A stretch of DNA of 64,000 nt. It comes from DASUFI01 sp036274635 (GTDB lineage: Bacteria > Planctomycetota > B15-G4). Positions 16,933 through 25,168 of this stretch are shown in pieces (the stretch's first letter is position 1; each line of letters opens with the position of its first letter). The stretch lies in contig DASUFI010000217.1 in the NCBI GenBank assembly GCA_036274635.1, positions 1 through 64,000 on the forward strand. The letters run 5' to 3'. The position numbers were made by a program, and so were the translations under genes. The notes below the pieces were generated by a model. It had not been told where the DNA came from and searched no databases. It worked only from the letters and a program-made list of their open reading frames with translations.

Positions 16933-18123
16933 TCAGGGGCCCGGCGGCAGCGGCGGGGCCGGCATGTCGCAGGGCTCGTCCAGGGTCTTCAGGAATTCCA
17001 GCAGGTCGGCGCGCTCGTTCGGCGCCAGCTGGACGGGCTTGAGCTTGTCGGTGGAGAGCGAGGGGTTGGGCTTGCCGCCGGCGAGCATGAGGTCCACGGC
17101 CTCCTCGAGCGTGGCCACGGAGCCGTCGTGGAAGTAGGGGGCGGAGTCGGCGATGTCGCGCAGCGTGGGCGTCTTGAAGGCGCCCTTGTCCTGATCGAGG
17201 TTGGTGACCTTGAAGCGGCCGAGGTCCGGGTCCGCCTTGTCCATGCCGATGCCGACGTTGTGGAACTGCATGTCGGTGAGCAGGACGCCGGAGTGGCACT
17301 GGAAGCAGCCGGCGCGCTGGAAGACGTCCCAGCCGCGGACGGCGGCTTCAGGGATGGCGGTGGTCTTGCCGGCCAGCCAGGCGTCGAAGGGCGTGTGGCC
17401 GCCGACGATGGTGCGCATGTAGGAGGCCAGCGCCTTGGTCACGTTGTCCGAGGTGACGGGGCCGCCGAACACCGACTGGAACTGCTCGCGGTAGCCGGGC
17501 ACGGTGTCGAGCTGCGCGACGATCGTCTCGGGATCGGTCGCGCCCATGTTGGCCCCCTTCCACGCCCCCATCGCCTGCTTCTCCAGCGTCGGCGCGCGGC
17601 CATCCCAGTAGATGGCCCACAGGTAGCCGACGTTCCACATGCTCGGCGCCGACCGCGTGAGCGGCTTGTCGAAGGCGCCCTTGCCCAGCGCGAGGCCGTC
17701 GGTGAGGCCGTGCTCGCACACGTGGCAGCCGTAGCAGGAGTGCTTGCCGTCGCCGGAGAGGCGCGGGTCGTAGTAGAGCTGCCGGCCCAGCGCGGCCTTC
17801 TCGGGCGTGAGCGGGTTGTCCGCCGGGATGTCCATGGGCTGAAAGCCCGGCAGCGGCGCGTAGGCGGACGGGTCGCCCGGCAGCGGGGTCACTTGCGGGT
17901 GGAAGGTGCTGCCCGCGGTCGCGGCGGCCGCCGGGCCGGCGGGCGCGGCGGCGTCCGGGGCCTTCTGCGCCGCGGCCGGAGCCGGGCTCGCGCTGGCCTC
18001 GGGCGCGGGCTTGGCTTCCGCGGCAGGCGGATGCTCCTCGACGATCTTCTTGTGCTCGCCCTCGCCGGTGCAGGCGGCGAGCGCAGCCAGACCGAGGATC
18101 ACGCAGCTCCGTCGCAGTGTCAT
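16933..18123 (-). CDS. di-haem cytochrome c peroxidase/MauG-family lipoprotein
   Basis: 396 residues from ATG at 18123, with GGAGGA seven bases upstream. A lipoprotein signal ends GLAALAAC. A roughly 60-residue Ala/Pro/Glu-rich linker follows, then the catalytic core. Haem-binding motifs are CYGCH (N-terminal haem) and CFQCH (C-terminal haem). Family landmarks include SAPSMWNVGYLWAIYWDGRA, LASYMRTI, and FKTPTLRDIADSAPYFHDG. Members reduce hydrogen peroxide with electrons from small cytochromes or carry out oxidations like MauG. The long linker would let a membrane-tethered enzyme reach soluble partners. Downstream is the hydrolase gene. Confidence 0.9.
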   Translation of the reverse strand: MTLRRSCVILGLAALAACTGEGEHKKIVEEHPPAAEAKPAPEASASPAPAAAQKAPDAAAPAGPAAAATAGSTFHPQVTPLPGDPSAYAPLPGFQPMDIPADNPLTPEKAALGRQLYYDPRLSGDGKHSCYGCHVCEHGLTDGLALGKGAFDKPLTRSAPSMWNVGYLWAIYWDGRAPTLEKQAMGAWKGANMGATDPETIVAQLDTVPGYREQFQSVFGGPVTSDNVTKALASYMRTIVGGHTPFDAWLAGKTTAIPEAAVRGWDVFQRAGCFQCHSGVLLTDMQFHNVGIGMDKADPDLGRFKVTNLDQDKGAFKTPTLRDIADSAPYFHDGSVATLEEAVDLMLAGGKPNPSLSTDKLKPVQLAPNERADLLEFLKTLDEPCDMPAPPLPPGP

Positions 18124-18205
18124 GGCAGTCTCCTCCAGCCGCGGCCGACCGCGGGGCTGCCACGCTAACAAACGGCACCCGACACCGGCGGGCCGGCCCG
18201 CTGGC

Positions 18206-19822
18206 CTACTGCGAGGCGACCACCACGTCCTCGATGAGCGGCAGGATCTTCGTCCCGATGAGCTTGCCGCTCAGCTTGGTGAGCGCGAAGTCCTTGGCGC
18301 TGGTGCTCGAGCCGACCGCCTTGAGCAGCTTGGTCGTCGTGCCGGTCTCCTGGATGCTGTACGCGCGCACCGTGGGCAGGCCCTCCTTCAGCGTGACCTT
18401 CTCCTTGAGGAGGATCGGGAAGGTGAGCGGCGTGCCCTCGGCGGCGGTGCCCAGCGTGAGCACGCCCTCCGCGCCCAGCGAGCGCTTCGTGGTGCCGATG
18501 CTGAGGAGGCCCTTCTTCACCTTGGCGATGTCCACCGGGAGGTTCACGGCGACGTCCATGTGGCTGGCGACGAAGGGCGCGATGGGCACCTCGAGCGTGC
18601 CGGTGATGAGCTCCTTCGTGATCGGATCCTTGCCGGCCTTGTAGACGATGGACAGCGGCGTGGCGCCGTCGAAGGGCGGCAGCAGCTCCTGCACCACCGA
18701 GAAGCTCACCTGCTTGGCGAAGGTGTCGAGCTTCTTGGTCTTGCCCTTGAGCGAGATCTTGAGGCCGCCCGTCGCCGCGTTGAGCTTGGCCTTGCCCACC
18801 ATGACCAGGTCCACCGGCCCCGAGCCGGCCGCGGACACCTGACCCTCGAGGGTCAGCACGCCGTTCAGCTGGTGCTCGAGGTCCAGGTCGTCCAGCGTGA
18901 CCACGCCGTCGGTGATGCCGCCGTCGGCGATGCCGAAGAGCGCGTGCTGCACGCTGATCACGTCCAGCGTGTCCACGCTGAAGCTGAGCAGGTCGCCTTC
19001 CGGCACGTCCACGAAGGCATCCAGCTCGGCCGGGTTCGAGACGAGGTCGCCCGGCAGGATGACGCGGTTCACGATCTTCTGCTGGCTGCCCTGGCCGTCG
19101 ATCTGCACGAAGCCGACGCCGGGGCCGAGCACGCCGCTCACGCCCTTCACGGTGTGGAAGTCGTCCACGGCATCGTTGATGTCGCTGTCGTCCGAGCTGT
19201 AGGTGAAGTCGCAGTTGAGCTGCAGCTCGGCCAGCGGCGCGCCGACGTCGCCCAGCAGCCCGAGCGGCGTGTCGATCGGGGCCACCGAGTTCCAGCGCGC
19301 GGTGACGAAGCCGGCCACGAAGACCTTGCCGTCGATGCTCTTCGGCCCGACGTCGATGCTGATCTCGATCGTGGCCGTGACGGCGGTGGTGGCGAAGTCC
19401 GCGTCCAGCTGCGTGGTCGCATCGCCGCACGGCACCGGCGGCTCGAAGAACACCGTGGGCACCGTGATGTCGTCGTTGTCGAAGTCCGTTCCCGGATCGA
19501 TCACGCGCGCGCCGTAGAGGTACAGCACGCCGTTGTCGATGCCGAACTGCAGGATGAGGTCCGCGACGCCGTCGAAGAACTTGGTGCGCACGTTGTGGCG
19601 CACGGTGCCGTCCTCGACGACGGTCTTGGTCACGGAGATGATCTGCGGCTCGTCCTTGACGCCCGCGCCGTCGGCCCACAGCGCCTTGTCGACCATCTCC
19701 CACGCGTTGAAGGCGCCGATGGGCATGTACTGCAGCGCGTCGATGGTGCCGCCGGCGCGCGCGGGCGGCGTGACGAGGACAGCTGCGAGCAGAGTGACAG
19801 ACAGGACGGCGAGCGGCTTCAT
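18206..19822 (-). CDS. large secreted protein of unknown function
   Basis: 538 residues with a signal peptide (MKPLAVLSVTLLAAVLVTPPARA). Early there is a segment EMVDKALWADGAG and a VRHNVRTKFFDGVADLIL strand. The middle is acidic (SSDDSDINDAVDDFHTVKG). Two later segments, VDLVMVGKAKLNAATGGLKISLKGKTKK and the final part with KGLLSIGTTKRSLGAEG, look like repeated beta-strand units of an extracellular beta-rich protein. I do not recognise a family or catalytic residues. It lies 83 bp upstream of the peroxidase gene on the same strand, and 142 bp downstream of the HugZ-like gene with nothing evident in the gap. Confidence 0.6.
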   Translation of the reverse strand: MKPLAVLSVTLLAAVLVTPPARAGGTIDALQYMPIGAFNAWEMVDKALWADGAGVKDEPQIISVTKTVVEDGTVRHNVRTKFFDGVADLILQFGIDNGVLYLYGARVIDPGTDFDNDDITVPTVFFEPPVPCGDATTQLDADFATTAVTATIEISIDVGPKSIDGKVFVAGFVTARWNSVAPIDTPLGLLGDVGAPLAELQLNCDFTYSSDDSDINDAVDDFHTVKGVSGVLGPGVGFVQIDGQGSQQKIVNRVILPGDLVSNPAELDAFVDVPEGDLLSFSVDTLDVISVQHALFGIADGGITDGVVTLDDLDLEHQLNGVLTLEGQVSAAGSGPVDLVMVGKAKLNAATGGLKISLKGKTKKLDTFAKQVSFSVVQELLPPFDGATPLSIVYKAGKDPITKELITGTLEVPIAPFVASHMDVAVNLPVDIAKVKKGLLSIGTTKRSLGAEGVLTLGTAAEGTPLTFPILLKEKVTLKEGLPTVRAYSIQETGTTTKLLKAVGSSTSAKDFALTKLSGKLIGTKILPLIEDVVVASQ

Positions 19823-19964
19823 CGCGATTCTCCCAGTGTGCCGGTCGCGGGCACTCATCACGTCACCCGCGGGCGGAGACGATACCGGAAGTGGGCCGGT
19901 CGCGGAGTGCTGGCGCCGCGGAAAACCCTTGGGATTCAGCCCGTCCAGCCCCGCGACGGCCCGT

Positions 19965-20807
19965 TCAGCCTTCGGCGCGCGCTTCCTCCGCCATGCGCAC
20001 GAGCACCGTCCGAGCCTCCGAGGCGCGGCGCAGCGGCTGCGCGAAGGGAACTCGCAGGCGCTCTTCGCCATGGCCCGCGTCCACGACAAGATCGAGCCCG
20101 CCCGCATCGATCGCGACCATGCGGGCCGTCGTCACGTCCGGGCGGCGGGCGTGCACGCGCGCGTAGCCCAGCAGCGCGGCGGCGTGATCGGCGTTCATGT
20201 GGTCCACGATGCGGCGCTCGGCCACGGCAGGGAGTCGGCCGTCGCCGGGGATGAGGTCGTCGGCCGGAGCCGCGCCGTGACCGGCGGGCGGCGCGCCGTG
20301 CCCGTGGCCGCCGCCCCCGCCGCCGCGGTGCACGAGCCGCGCGAGATCCGCGCCCTCCACGTCGAAGGCCGCGCCGAAGCCGATCACGAAGCGCCCCTTC
20401 ACGGGGACGAGACGCACCGGGCGGAAGTCGGGCATGGAGAGGAGCTGCTGCGCGATGCCGCCGAAGCGCTCGGTGAAGCGCCGCGCGATGTCGGCGCGCA
20501 GCGGATCGCCCGCCGGCACGACGTCGGCGCGGCAGTCGTAGGTCAGGCGCCGGCGCGCGAAGATCTGCTGCGCGCGGCCTTCGTCCTCGATGAACAGCGC
20601 GCAGGCGCGGCCCGTGGCCTGCAGGTTCGCGGTGTGCTCGGCGAGGCCGCTCACCAGGCAATAGAGGTGGCGGCGCTCGTCCACCACGAAGGGCGCGTAG
20701 CTGGCGTGCGGGCGGCCGTCCGCGTCCGTGGTGGCGAGGACCACGCTGCGGAACGAGTCGACGAAGGTGGCGTAGGCCTGCTGGGCCTCGGCGACGGGGT
20801 CGGGCAT
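19965..20807 (-). CDS. HugZ-like haem-utilisation protein (split-barrel FMN/haem fold plus DUF2470)
   Basis: 280 residues. The N-terminal 150 residues form a pyridoxamine-phosphate-oxidase-like split barrel (SFRSVVLATTDADGRPHASYAPF, CALFIEDEG, FTERFGG). A glycine/histidine-rich linker (GGGGGGHGHG at about residue 170) follows. The C-terminus is a DUF2470 domain recognised by IVDHMNADHAAALLGYARVH. This two-domain order is that of HugZ-type haem oxygenases and related haem-binding proteins. The His-rich linker could bind metal or haem. The gene follows the ferritin-like gene by seven bases, so the pair suggests haem-iron release and storage; that link is inference. Confidence 0.8.
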   Translation of the reverse strand: MPDPVAEAQQAYATFVDSFRSVVLATTDADGRPHASYAPFVVDERRHLYCLVSGLAEHTANLQATGRACALFIEDEGRAQQIFARRRLTYDCRADVVPAGDPLRADIARRFTERFGGIAQQLLSMPDFRPVRLVPVKGRFVIGFGAAFDVEGADLARLVHRGGGGGGHGHGAPPAGHGAAPADDLIPGDGRLPAVAERRIVDHMNADHAAALLGYARVHARRPDVTTARMVAIDAGGLDLVVDAGHGEERLRVPFAQPLRRASEARTVLVRMAEEARAEG

Positions 20808-20814
20808 GGCCGCC

Positions 20815-21375
20815 TCAGTGCTTCAGGTCCTGGATCAGGCTCTGCAGGTCCTCGGCGTGCTCCTCCTCCACCGCGAGGATGCCCTCCAGCATGCGCTTGG
20901 TGGTCGTGTCGCGGTCGCCGACGTAGTTGACCATCTCGCGGTAGCTGTCGATCGCGATGCGCTCGGCCACCAGGTCCTCCTTGATCATGTCCACGAGGTT
21001 CTTGCCCGCCACGTACTCCGCGTGACTGCGCGCGGTCAGGCCCGCGGGATCGAAGTCGGGCTCGCCGTTCAGCTGCACGATGCGGGCCGCGATCAGGTCG
21101 GCGTGGCCCTGCTCCTCGTTGGCGTGCGCCAGGAACTCGGCCGCCACCGCGTCCGCGTCGAGCCCCGAGGCCATGAAGTAGTGGCGACGGTAGCGCAGCA
21201 CGCAGACGAGCTCGGTCGCCAGCGCCTCGTTGAGCAGGCGCAGCACGGTCTCGCGGTCCGCGCCGTAGCTCTCGGTGATCGCGCCCTGGTCGATGTCCTT
21301 GCGGGCGCGGGCGCGGAGGGTCTTCACGTCGGTGAGGGACGGGTGGGGCTTGCCGGCGGGGGAGTTCTTGGACAT
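20815..21375 (-). CDS. ferritin-like/bacterioferritin-type iron protein
   Basis: 186 residues from ATG at 21375 (GGAGG five bases upstream). It forms a four-helix bundle with di-iron ligands in the expected order: Glu in NEALATELVCVLRYRRHYF, ExxH in EEQGHADLI, Glu in EDLVAERIAIDSY, ExxH in EEEHAEDL. This is the bacterioferritin/rubrerythrin-like ferritin superfamily. A 35-residue polar N-terminal tail precedes the bundle. It is the first gene of a two-gene unit with the HugZ-like gene. Role: iron oxidation and storage or protection from oxidative stress. Confidence 0.85.
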   Translation of the reverse strand: MSKNSPAGKPHPSLTDVKTLRARARKDIDQGAITESYGADRETVLRLLNEALATELVCVLRYRRHYFMASGLDADAVAAEFLAHANEEQGHADLIAARIVQLNGEPDFDPAGLTARSHAEYVAGKNLVDMIKEDLVAERIAIDSYREMVNYVGDRDTTTKRMLEGILAVEEEHAEDLQSLIQDLKH

Positions 21376-21442
21376 GCGGGCCTCCGGGAATCGGGTTCTC
21401 AAAGCGTAGCAGCGTGCGGCCTTCCGAGCAGGTGCCTCGCCA

Positions 21443-22417
21443 TCACTTGGGGCCGCTGTCTGGCTTGCTGGCCCCCGCTCCGCCGGGCTTGTCCGCGGGC
21501 GCCGTCCCGTTGCCCGGCGTCCTGATGACCTTGGGCCCCGGCGGAAGCGCGAAGCTGGGCTTGCTCGGCATCCGCGCCAGGTCGACGCCCTTCGAGCGGG
21601 CGAGCGCTGCGCGGTCCGTGTCGATCAGGACGTTCTGCGGATCCTCGAAGTGGAACGAGTCGAGGGCCACGCCGTGGAAGACGGGATCGGCCTGCCCCGC
21701 CACCTGGCCACCGAAGACGAGGAAGGCGGCCCGGCTGTCGCGCAGGCTCACGCCCACGTCCTTCACGTTGCCCAGCCCCTCGCCTCCGACGCTGGCCACG
21801 CGACGGCGGAGCAGCTCCTGCAGGCCGATGGGCCTGCGCACGGGCTCGCCGGCCGTCGAAGTCACGTGATTCGCAGGCACGCCGAAGGTCTGGTCCACCT
21901 GCGTGAGCCACTGGTCATCGACCGTGGAGACATCGTTCAGCACGGGCGCCTTCTGGAGCTGCGCGATGTTTCCAGAAAAGACGAAGTGGTCCACCGCCAC
22001 GGTGGCGTCGTTCACGGGCGCAGCCGTCGGTTGCGTGCCCGTGGGCGCGGCGCCCGCGGGGGTTTGCACGACCATGGGCGACAGCTTGCTCAGCGGGATC
22101 CCCGTGAAGCCGGGTGTGCCGGGCAGCTCGACGACGGCCGTGAGACCGCCCTGCGAGTCCACGATGACGTCGTGGATCTGGGCCAGCGCCTGGCCGCGAG
22201 CGTCCACGATCGACTTGCCCATGAGGCTGCTCGCGCCCGTCATGCCCTCGGTGACTTGCTTCGTGCCCTGGGCCAGCGGCTTGGGCTCCGCGCCGGTCTG
22301 CGGGTTCGTCATCGGCTGACCCGTGCCTGCCGGCGCCGGCTGTGTCTGCTGGGCTGCGAGTGGCGCAAGGCTGCAGAACGCGACGACGAGGCCGCGCGCG
22401 CACCATGGAACATTCAT
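21443..22417 (-). CDS. secreted protein with two PRC-barrel-like segments
   Basis: 324 residues with a signal peptide (ARGLVVAFCSLAPLAAQ). After a Pro/Thr-rich stretch, the segment SSLMGKSIVDARGQALAQIHDVIVD matches a PRC-barrel. A second unit (LQELLRRRVASVGGEGLGNVKDVGV) resembles another. Between them are ATVAVDHFVFSGNIAQL and a linker; the C-terminus is Pro/Gly-rich. PRC-barrels are small beta-barrels found in photosynthetic reaction centre H subunits and many envelope or RNA-processing proteins. Here the function is unknown. It diverges from the PAC2 gene. Confidence 0.65.
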   Translation of the reverse strand: MNVPWCARGLVVAFCSLAPLAAQQTQPAPAGTGQPMTNPQTGAEPKPLAQGTKQVTEGMTGASSLMGKSIVDARGQALAQIHDVIVDSQGGLTAVVELPGTPGFTGIPLSKLSPMVVQTPAGAAPTGTQPTAAPVNDATVAVDHFVFSGNIAQLQKAPVLNDVSTVDDQWLTQVDQTFGVPANHVTSTAGEPVRRPIGLQELLRRRVASVGGEGLGNVKDVGVSLRDSRAAFLVFGGQVAGQADPVFHGVALDSFHFEDPQNVLIDTDRAALARSKGVDLARMPSKPSFALPPGPKVIRTPGNGTAPADKPGGAGASKPDSGPK

Positions 22418-22584
22418 GACTGCGACCTCCGGGACTCAGGGCTCTGCGGGGTTGTGAGCAAAGCGCATGCCGGACACCCAGTGGTCTCGAGGGTGTCGCG
22501 CTGCCGGTTCCACACGCGCGCGGCGGCACGCGGCTTGCGCGAGACGGGAGCCGTCGGTTGAACCTCCTCCCGGGACCCACGTCC

Positions 22585-23574
22585 ATGATCGATCGCCTGC
22601 GCCGTCCCGCACTCGTCGCCGCGTGGCCGGGCCTGGGCGGCGTGGCGCAAATCGCCGGCACCTACCTCGTCGAGAAGCTCCACGCCGAGCCCGTCGCGCA
22701 CGTCGACGCTCCTCCGGCTCTCGACGTCCCGTCCGTCACGGTCAAGGGCGGCCTGCTCCAGCCCGTCAGCGTGCCGCGCTGCACCTTCCACGCCTGGCGC
22801 AACCCCGACGGCGACCGGGACCTGCTCATCGCCCTCTCCGACCAGCAGCCCAGCCAGCGGTCCTGGGCCTACGCCGAGCTGCTCCTCGACGAGGCCGAGC
22901 GCCACGGCGTCGGGCGCGTCTTCACCTTCGCGGCGCTCGGCGCGCCCGTGCACCCCACGGCCGTTCCGCGCGTCGTCGGCATGTGCACGCGCACCGAGCT
23001 GCTGACCGACCTGCACCACGCCGGCATCGACACGCTCCTGAGCGGCGAGATCACCGGCCTCAACGGCGTGTTCCTCGCGGCCGCGGCCGCGCGGCGCCTG
23101 CCCGGGATCGGGCTGCTGGGCGAGTTCCCGTTCTTCGCGGCGGGCGTGCCCAACCCCAAGACCTCGGCCGCGGTGCTGCGAGCCTTCGGCCGGCTCGCCG
23201 ACGTGCGGCTGGATCTCTCCGAGCTCGACGACCAGGCGCGCGACATCGAGGCCGGCCTCCTGAAGTTCCTCGCGAACCTGGAGCGCGATGCGAGCCGCAG
23301 TGCGCGGTCACGCGAAGCCGCTCCGGACGAGACACCCAGCAAGGATCCGGGCGCGGAGGACACCGCTGACGGTTCCACTCCACCCGACGGAGAAACTCCC
23401 ATGCCGAAAGAACCCGAACTCAGCGAAGACACGCGGCACCGCATCGAGCAGCTCTTCGAGGAGGTGAAGCGGAATCGCTCGAAGGCGCTGGAGCTGAAGG
23501 CGGAGCTCGACCGCGCGGGGGCGTTCAAGCAGTTCGAGGATCGGTTCCTGGATCTGTTCCGGCAGGCGGGGTGA
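22585..23574 (+). CDS. PAC2-family protein
   Basis: 329 residues from ATG at 22585. The first 250 residues match the PAC2 family (ATP-grasp-like fold, named for proteasome assembly chaperone 2): LVAAWPGLGGVAQIAGTYLVEKL, TFAALGAP, GITGLNG-like EITGLNGVFL, and LLGEFPFFAAGVPNPKTSAAVL. A hydrophilic linker leads to a helical tail starting at an in-frame ATG (23401), which has GGAG eight bases upstream and could serve as an internal start for a 57-residue product. Bacterial PAC2 proteins are best known beside actinobacterial proteasomes; no proteasome gene is visible here. Function unknown. Confidence 0.8.
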   Translation: MIDRLRRPALVAAWPGLGGVAQIAGTYLVEKLHAEPVAHVDAPPALDVPSVTVKGGLLQPVSVPRCTFHAWRNPDGDRDLLIALSDQQPSQRSWAYAELLLDEAERHGVGRVFTFAALGAPVHPTAVPRVVGMCTRTELLTDLHHAGIDTLLSGEITGLNGVFLAAAAARRLPGIGLLGEFPFFAAGVPNPKTSAAVLRAFGRLADVRLDLSELDDQARDIEAGLLKFLANLERDASRSARSREAAPDETPSKDPGAEDTADGSTPPDGETPMPKEPELSEDTRHRIEQLFEEVKRNRSKALELKAELDRAGAFKQFEDRFLDLFRQAG

Positions 23575-23621
23575 GGGGATCGAGCCCGCCGGTGCGTGCG
23601 CCCCGTTGCGCCGCGTTGCGA

Positions 23622-23698
23622 TGGCGAGGGTGAAGGGACTCGAACCCTCGACTTCCAGCGTGACAGGCTGGCGCTCTAACCAACTGAGCTACACCCCC
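23622..23698 (-). tRNA. tRNA-Asp (anticodon GTC)
   Basis: On the minus strand the sequence folds into a full cloverleaf. The acceptor stem GGGGGTG pairs with CACCCTC. The D arm contains AGTTGGTTA, the anticodon stem is CCAGC/GCTGG around loop CTGTCAC, and the T arm contains TTCGAGT. Discriminator G and an encoded CCA end the gene. Anticodon GTC decodes Asp. Confidence 0.95.
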
Positions 23699-23797
23699 GC
23701 GAACGTCCGATCGCTCGTCCGTTTCAGGAGCGCGGAATCCTAGCGAGGGCGCCGGGCGGGCGGCAAGTCCCCGGCCTGATCCCGTGCGGGCCGGCGG

Positions 23798-25069
23798 TCA
23801 GTGCGGATCGGCGAGCAGCAGGACGGTGGACGGCGTGGAGAGCGACTTGCCCCACGACGAGGAGACCACGTACTGCTCCACCAGCAGCAAGGCGTCCGTG
23901 CCGGGCGGCAGCAGGGGATCGGGCAGCATCGAAGCGATGACCAGCGATCCATCGGCGCCCAGCGGGCCGAGGACGAAGATGGCGTAGGGACCGGCGCCGG
24001 CCAGCGTGCCCTTCAGCGCGCCCGACCACGTGCCGAGCGGCGTGAACGACTGCAGCAGGAAGGCGAGCTCGCCCGGCTGGCCGTGGAGCGCGATCGTGGC
24101 GGACTGGCCCGCGGCGGCGGGCGACGTGATCTCGAGGGTGCGCAGCGGGCCGGGAACGATCTCGATCGAGCCGGAGGCTTGAAGGACGTCCGCTCCGGCG
24201 CTGCCGGTACCGCAGCCCGCGTCGAAGCCGGCCGCGCCGCCCGCGAGGGCGTCGTCCAGGCGGCGCACGAGGCCGGCCTCGAGCACGAGGCCCGGCCCGC
24301 CGCTCTGGCCGGGCACGCAGGCGAAGCCGGACGGGCCGCTGTCCGTGTCGCCCCAGCCGCCGGTCCCGCCGTGCACCTCGCCGCCGGCCAGCAGCAGGGT
24401 GCCTCCGATCATCCGGATGCCCGGACCGCCGACCTCCGCGGGAGTTCCCGCGCCATCGGCCGACGCCTGGCCGCCCCAGCCGGTGCTGCCGAGGACGGTG
24501 CAGTCGTACAGCGAAACGTCGGAGCCGACGAGCTCCAGTCCGGCGAGCCCGAGGCCGGACACGAAGCCGTTGTGCGCCCACGACGCCTTCAGCGTGCAGC
24601 GCGTGAAGACGACGTGCTGCGAGTTGTTGACCTTCGGCGGGGCCGTCACGGCGCTGTCGAAGATCACCACGGAACAGTCCTCGACGAGCGCGGGGCCCTC
24701 GCAGTGGGTGATGAGCACGCTGGAGAGATCGGACAGGAGCGGGATGACTTCGAGGTTGCGCAGCACGACCGAGCGATCAGCCTGGAGGCCCCCGATCCAC
24801 AGGGTTCCCGTGCTGCTGGGACTCGACCCGGCGGGGCTGGGCATTCCCTCGATCACGAGGCTCTTGTTCGCGATGGCGACGTTGCCGACATAGCTGCCGA
24901 GCTTGACGAGGATGATGTCGCCATCAGCCGCGGCGTTGACGGCCGCCTGGATCGCGGTGAAGTCCACGCCGGGGCCGGGCTGCGGGCCGACGACCCAGAC
25001 CTGCTGCGCGGTCAGGCCCCTGGCCGCCAGGGCGGCACACAGCAGCGTGAGCGCGACACGTCGCAGCAT
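23798..25069 (-). CDS. secreted right-handed beta-helix protein
   Basis: 423 residues with a signal peptide (LRRVALTLLCAALAARGLTA). The N-terminal QVWVVGPQPGPGVDFTAIQ and AAVNAAADGDIILVKLGSYV reproduce the first turns of a pectate-lyase-like parallel beta-helix, continuing with repeated short strands (KSLVIEG, RSVVLRNLEV, SSVLITHCEG, SLYDCTVLG). A C-terminal region (PGPLRTLEITSPAAAGQSATIAL) forms a small beta-domain. Proteins of this kind are abundant in planctomycete secretomes. No catalytic residues could be identified. It reads towards the tRNA gene and diverges from a radical SAM gene. Confidence 0.7.
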   Translation of the reverse strand: MLRRVALTLLCAALAARGLTAQQVWVVGPQPGPGVDFTAIQAAVNAAADGDIILVKLGSYVGNVAIANKSLVIEGMPSPAGSSPSSTGTLWIGGLQADRSVVLRNLEVIPLLSDLSSVLITHCEGPALVEDCSVVIFDSAVTAPPKVNNSQHVVFTRCTLKASWAHNGFVSGLGLAGLELVGSDVSLYDCTVLGSTGWGGQASADGAGTPAEVGGPGIRMIGGTLLLAGGEVHGGTGGWGDTDSGPSGFACVPGQSGGPGLVLEAGLVRRLDDALAGGAAGFDAGCGTGSAGADVLQASGSIEIVPGPLRTLEITSPAAAGQSATIALHGQPGELAFLLQSFTPLGTWSGALKGTLAGAGPYAIFVLGPLGADGSLVIASMLPDPLLPPGTDALLLVEQYVVSSSWGKSLSTPSTVLLLADPH

Positions 25070-25168
25070 GCGCGATCTCCGGGAGGCACGGGCCGACGCA
25101 GCATAAGGCCGCCTGTCCGGGCCGTGAAGGCGCGTCCGGGAACGCGTCGCGGTAGGCTGCGGCGCATC

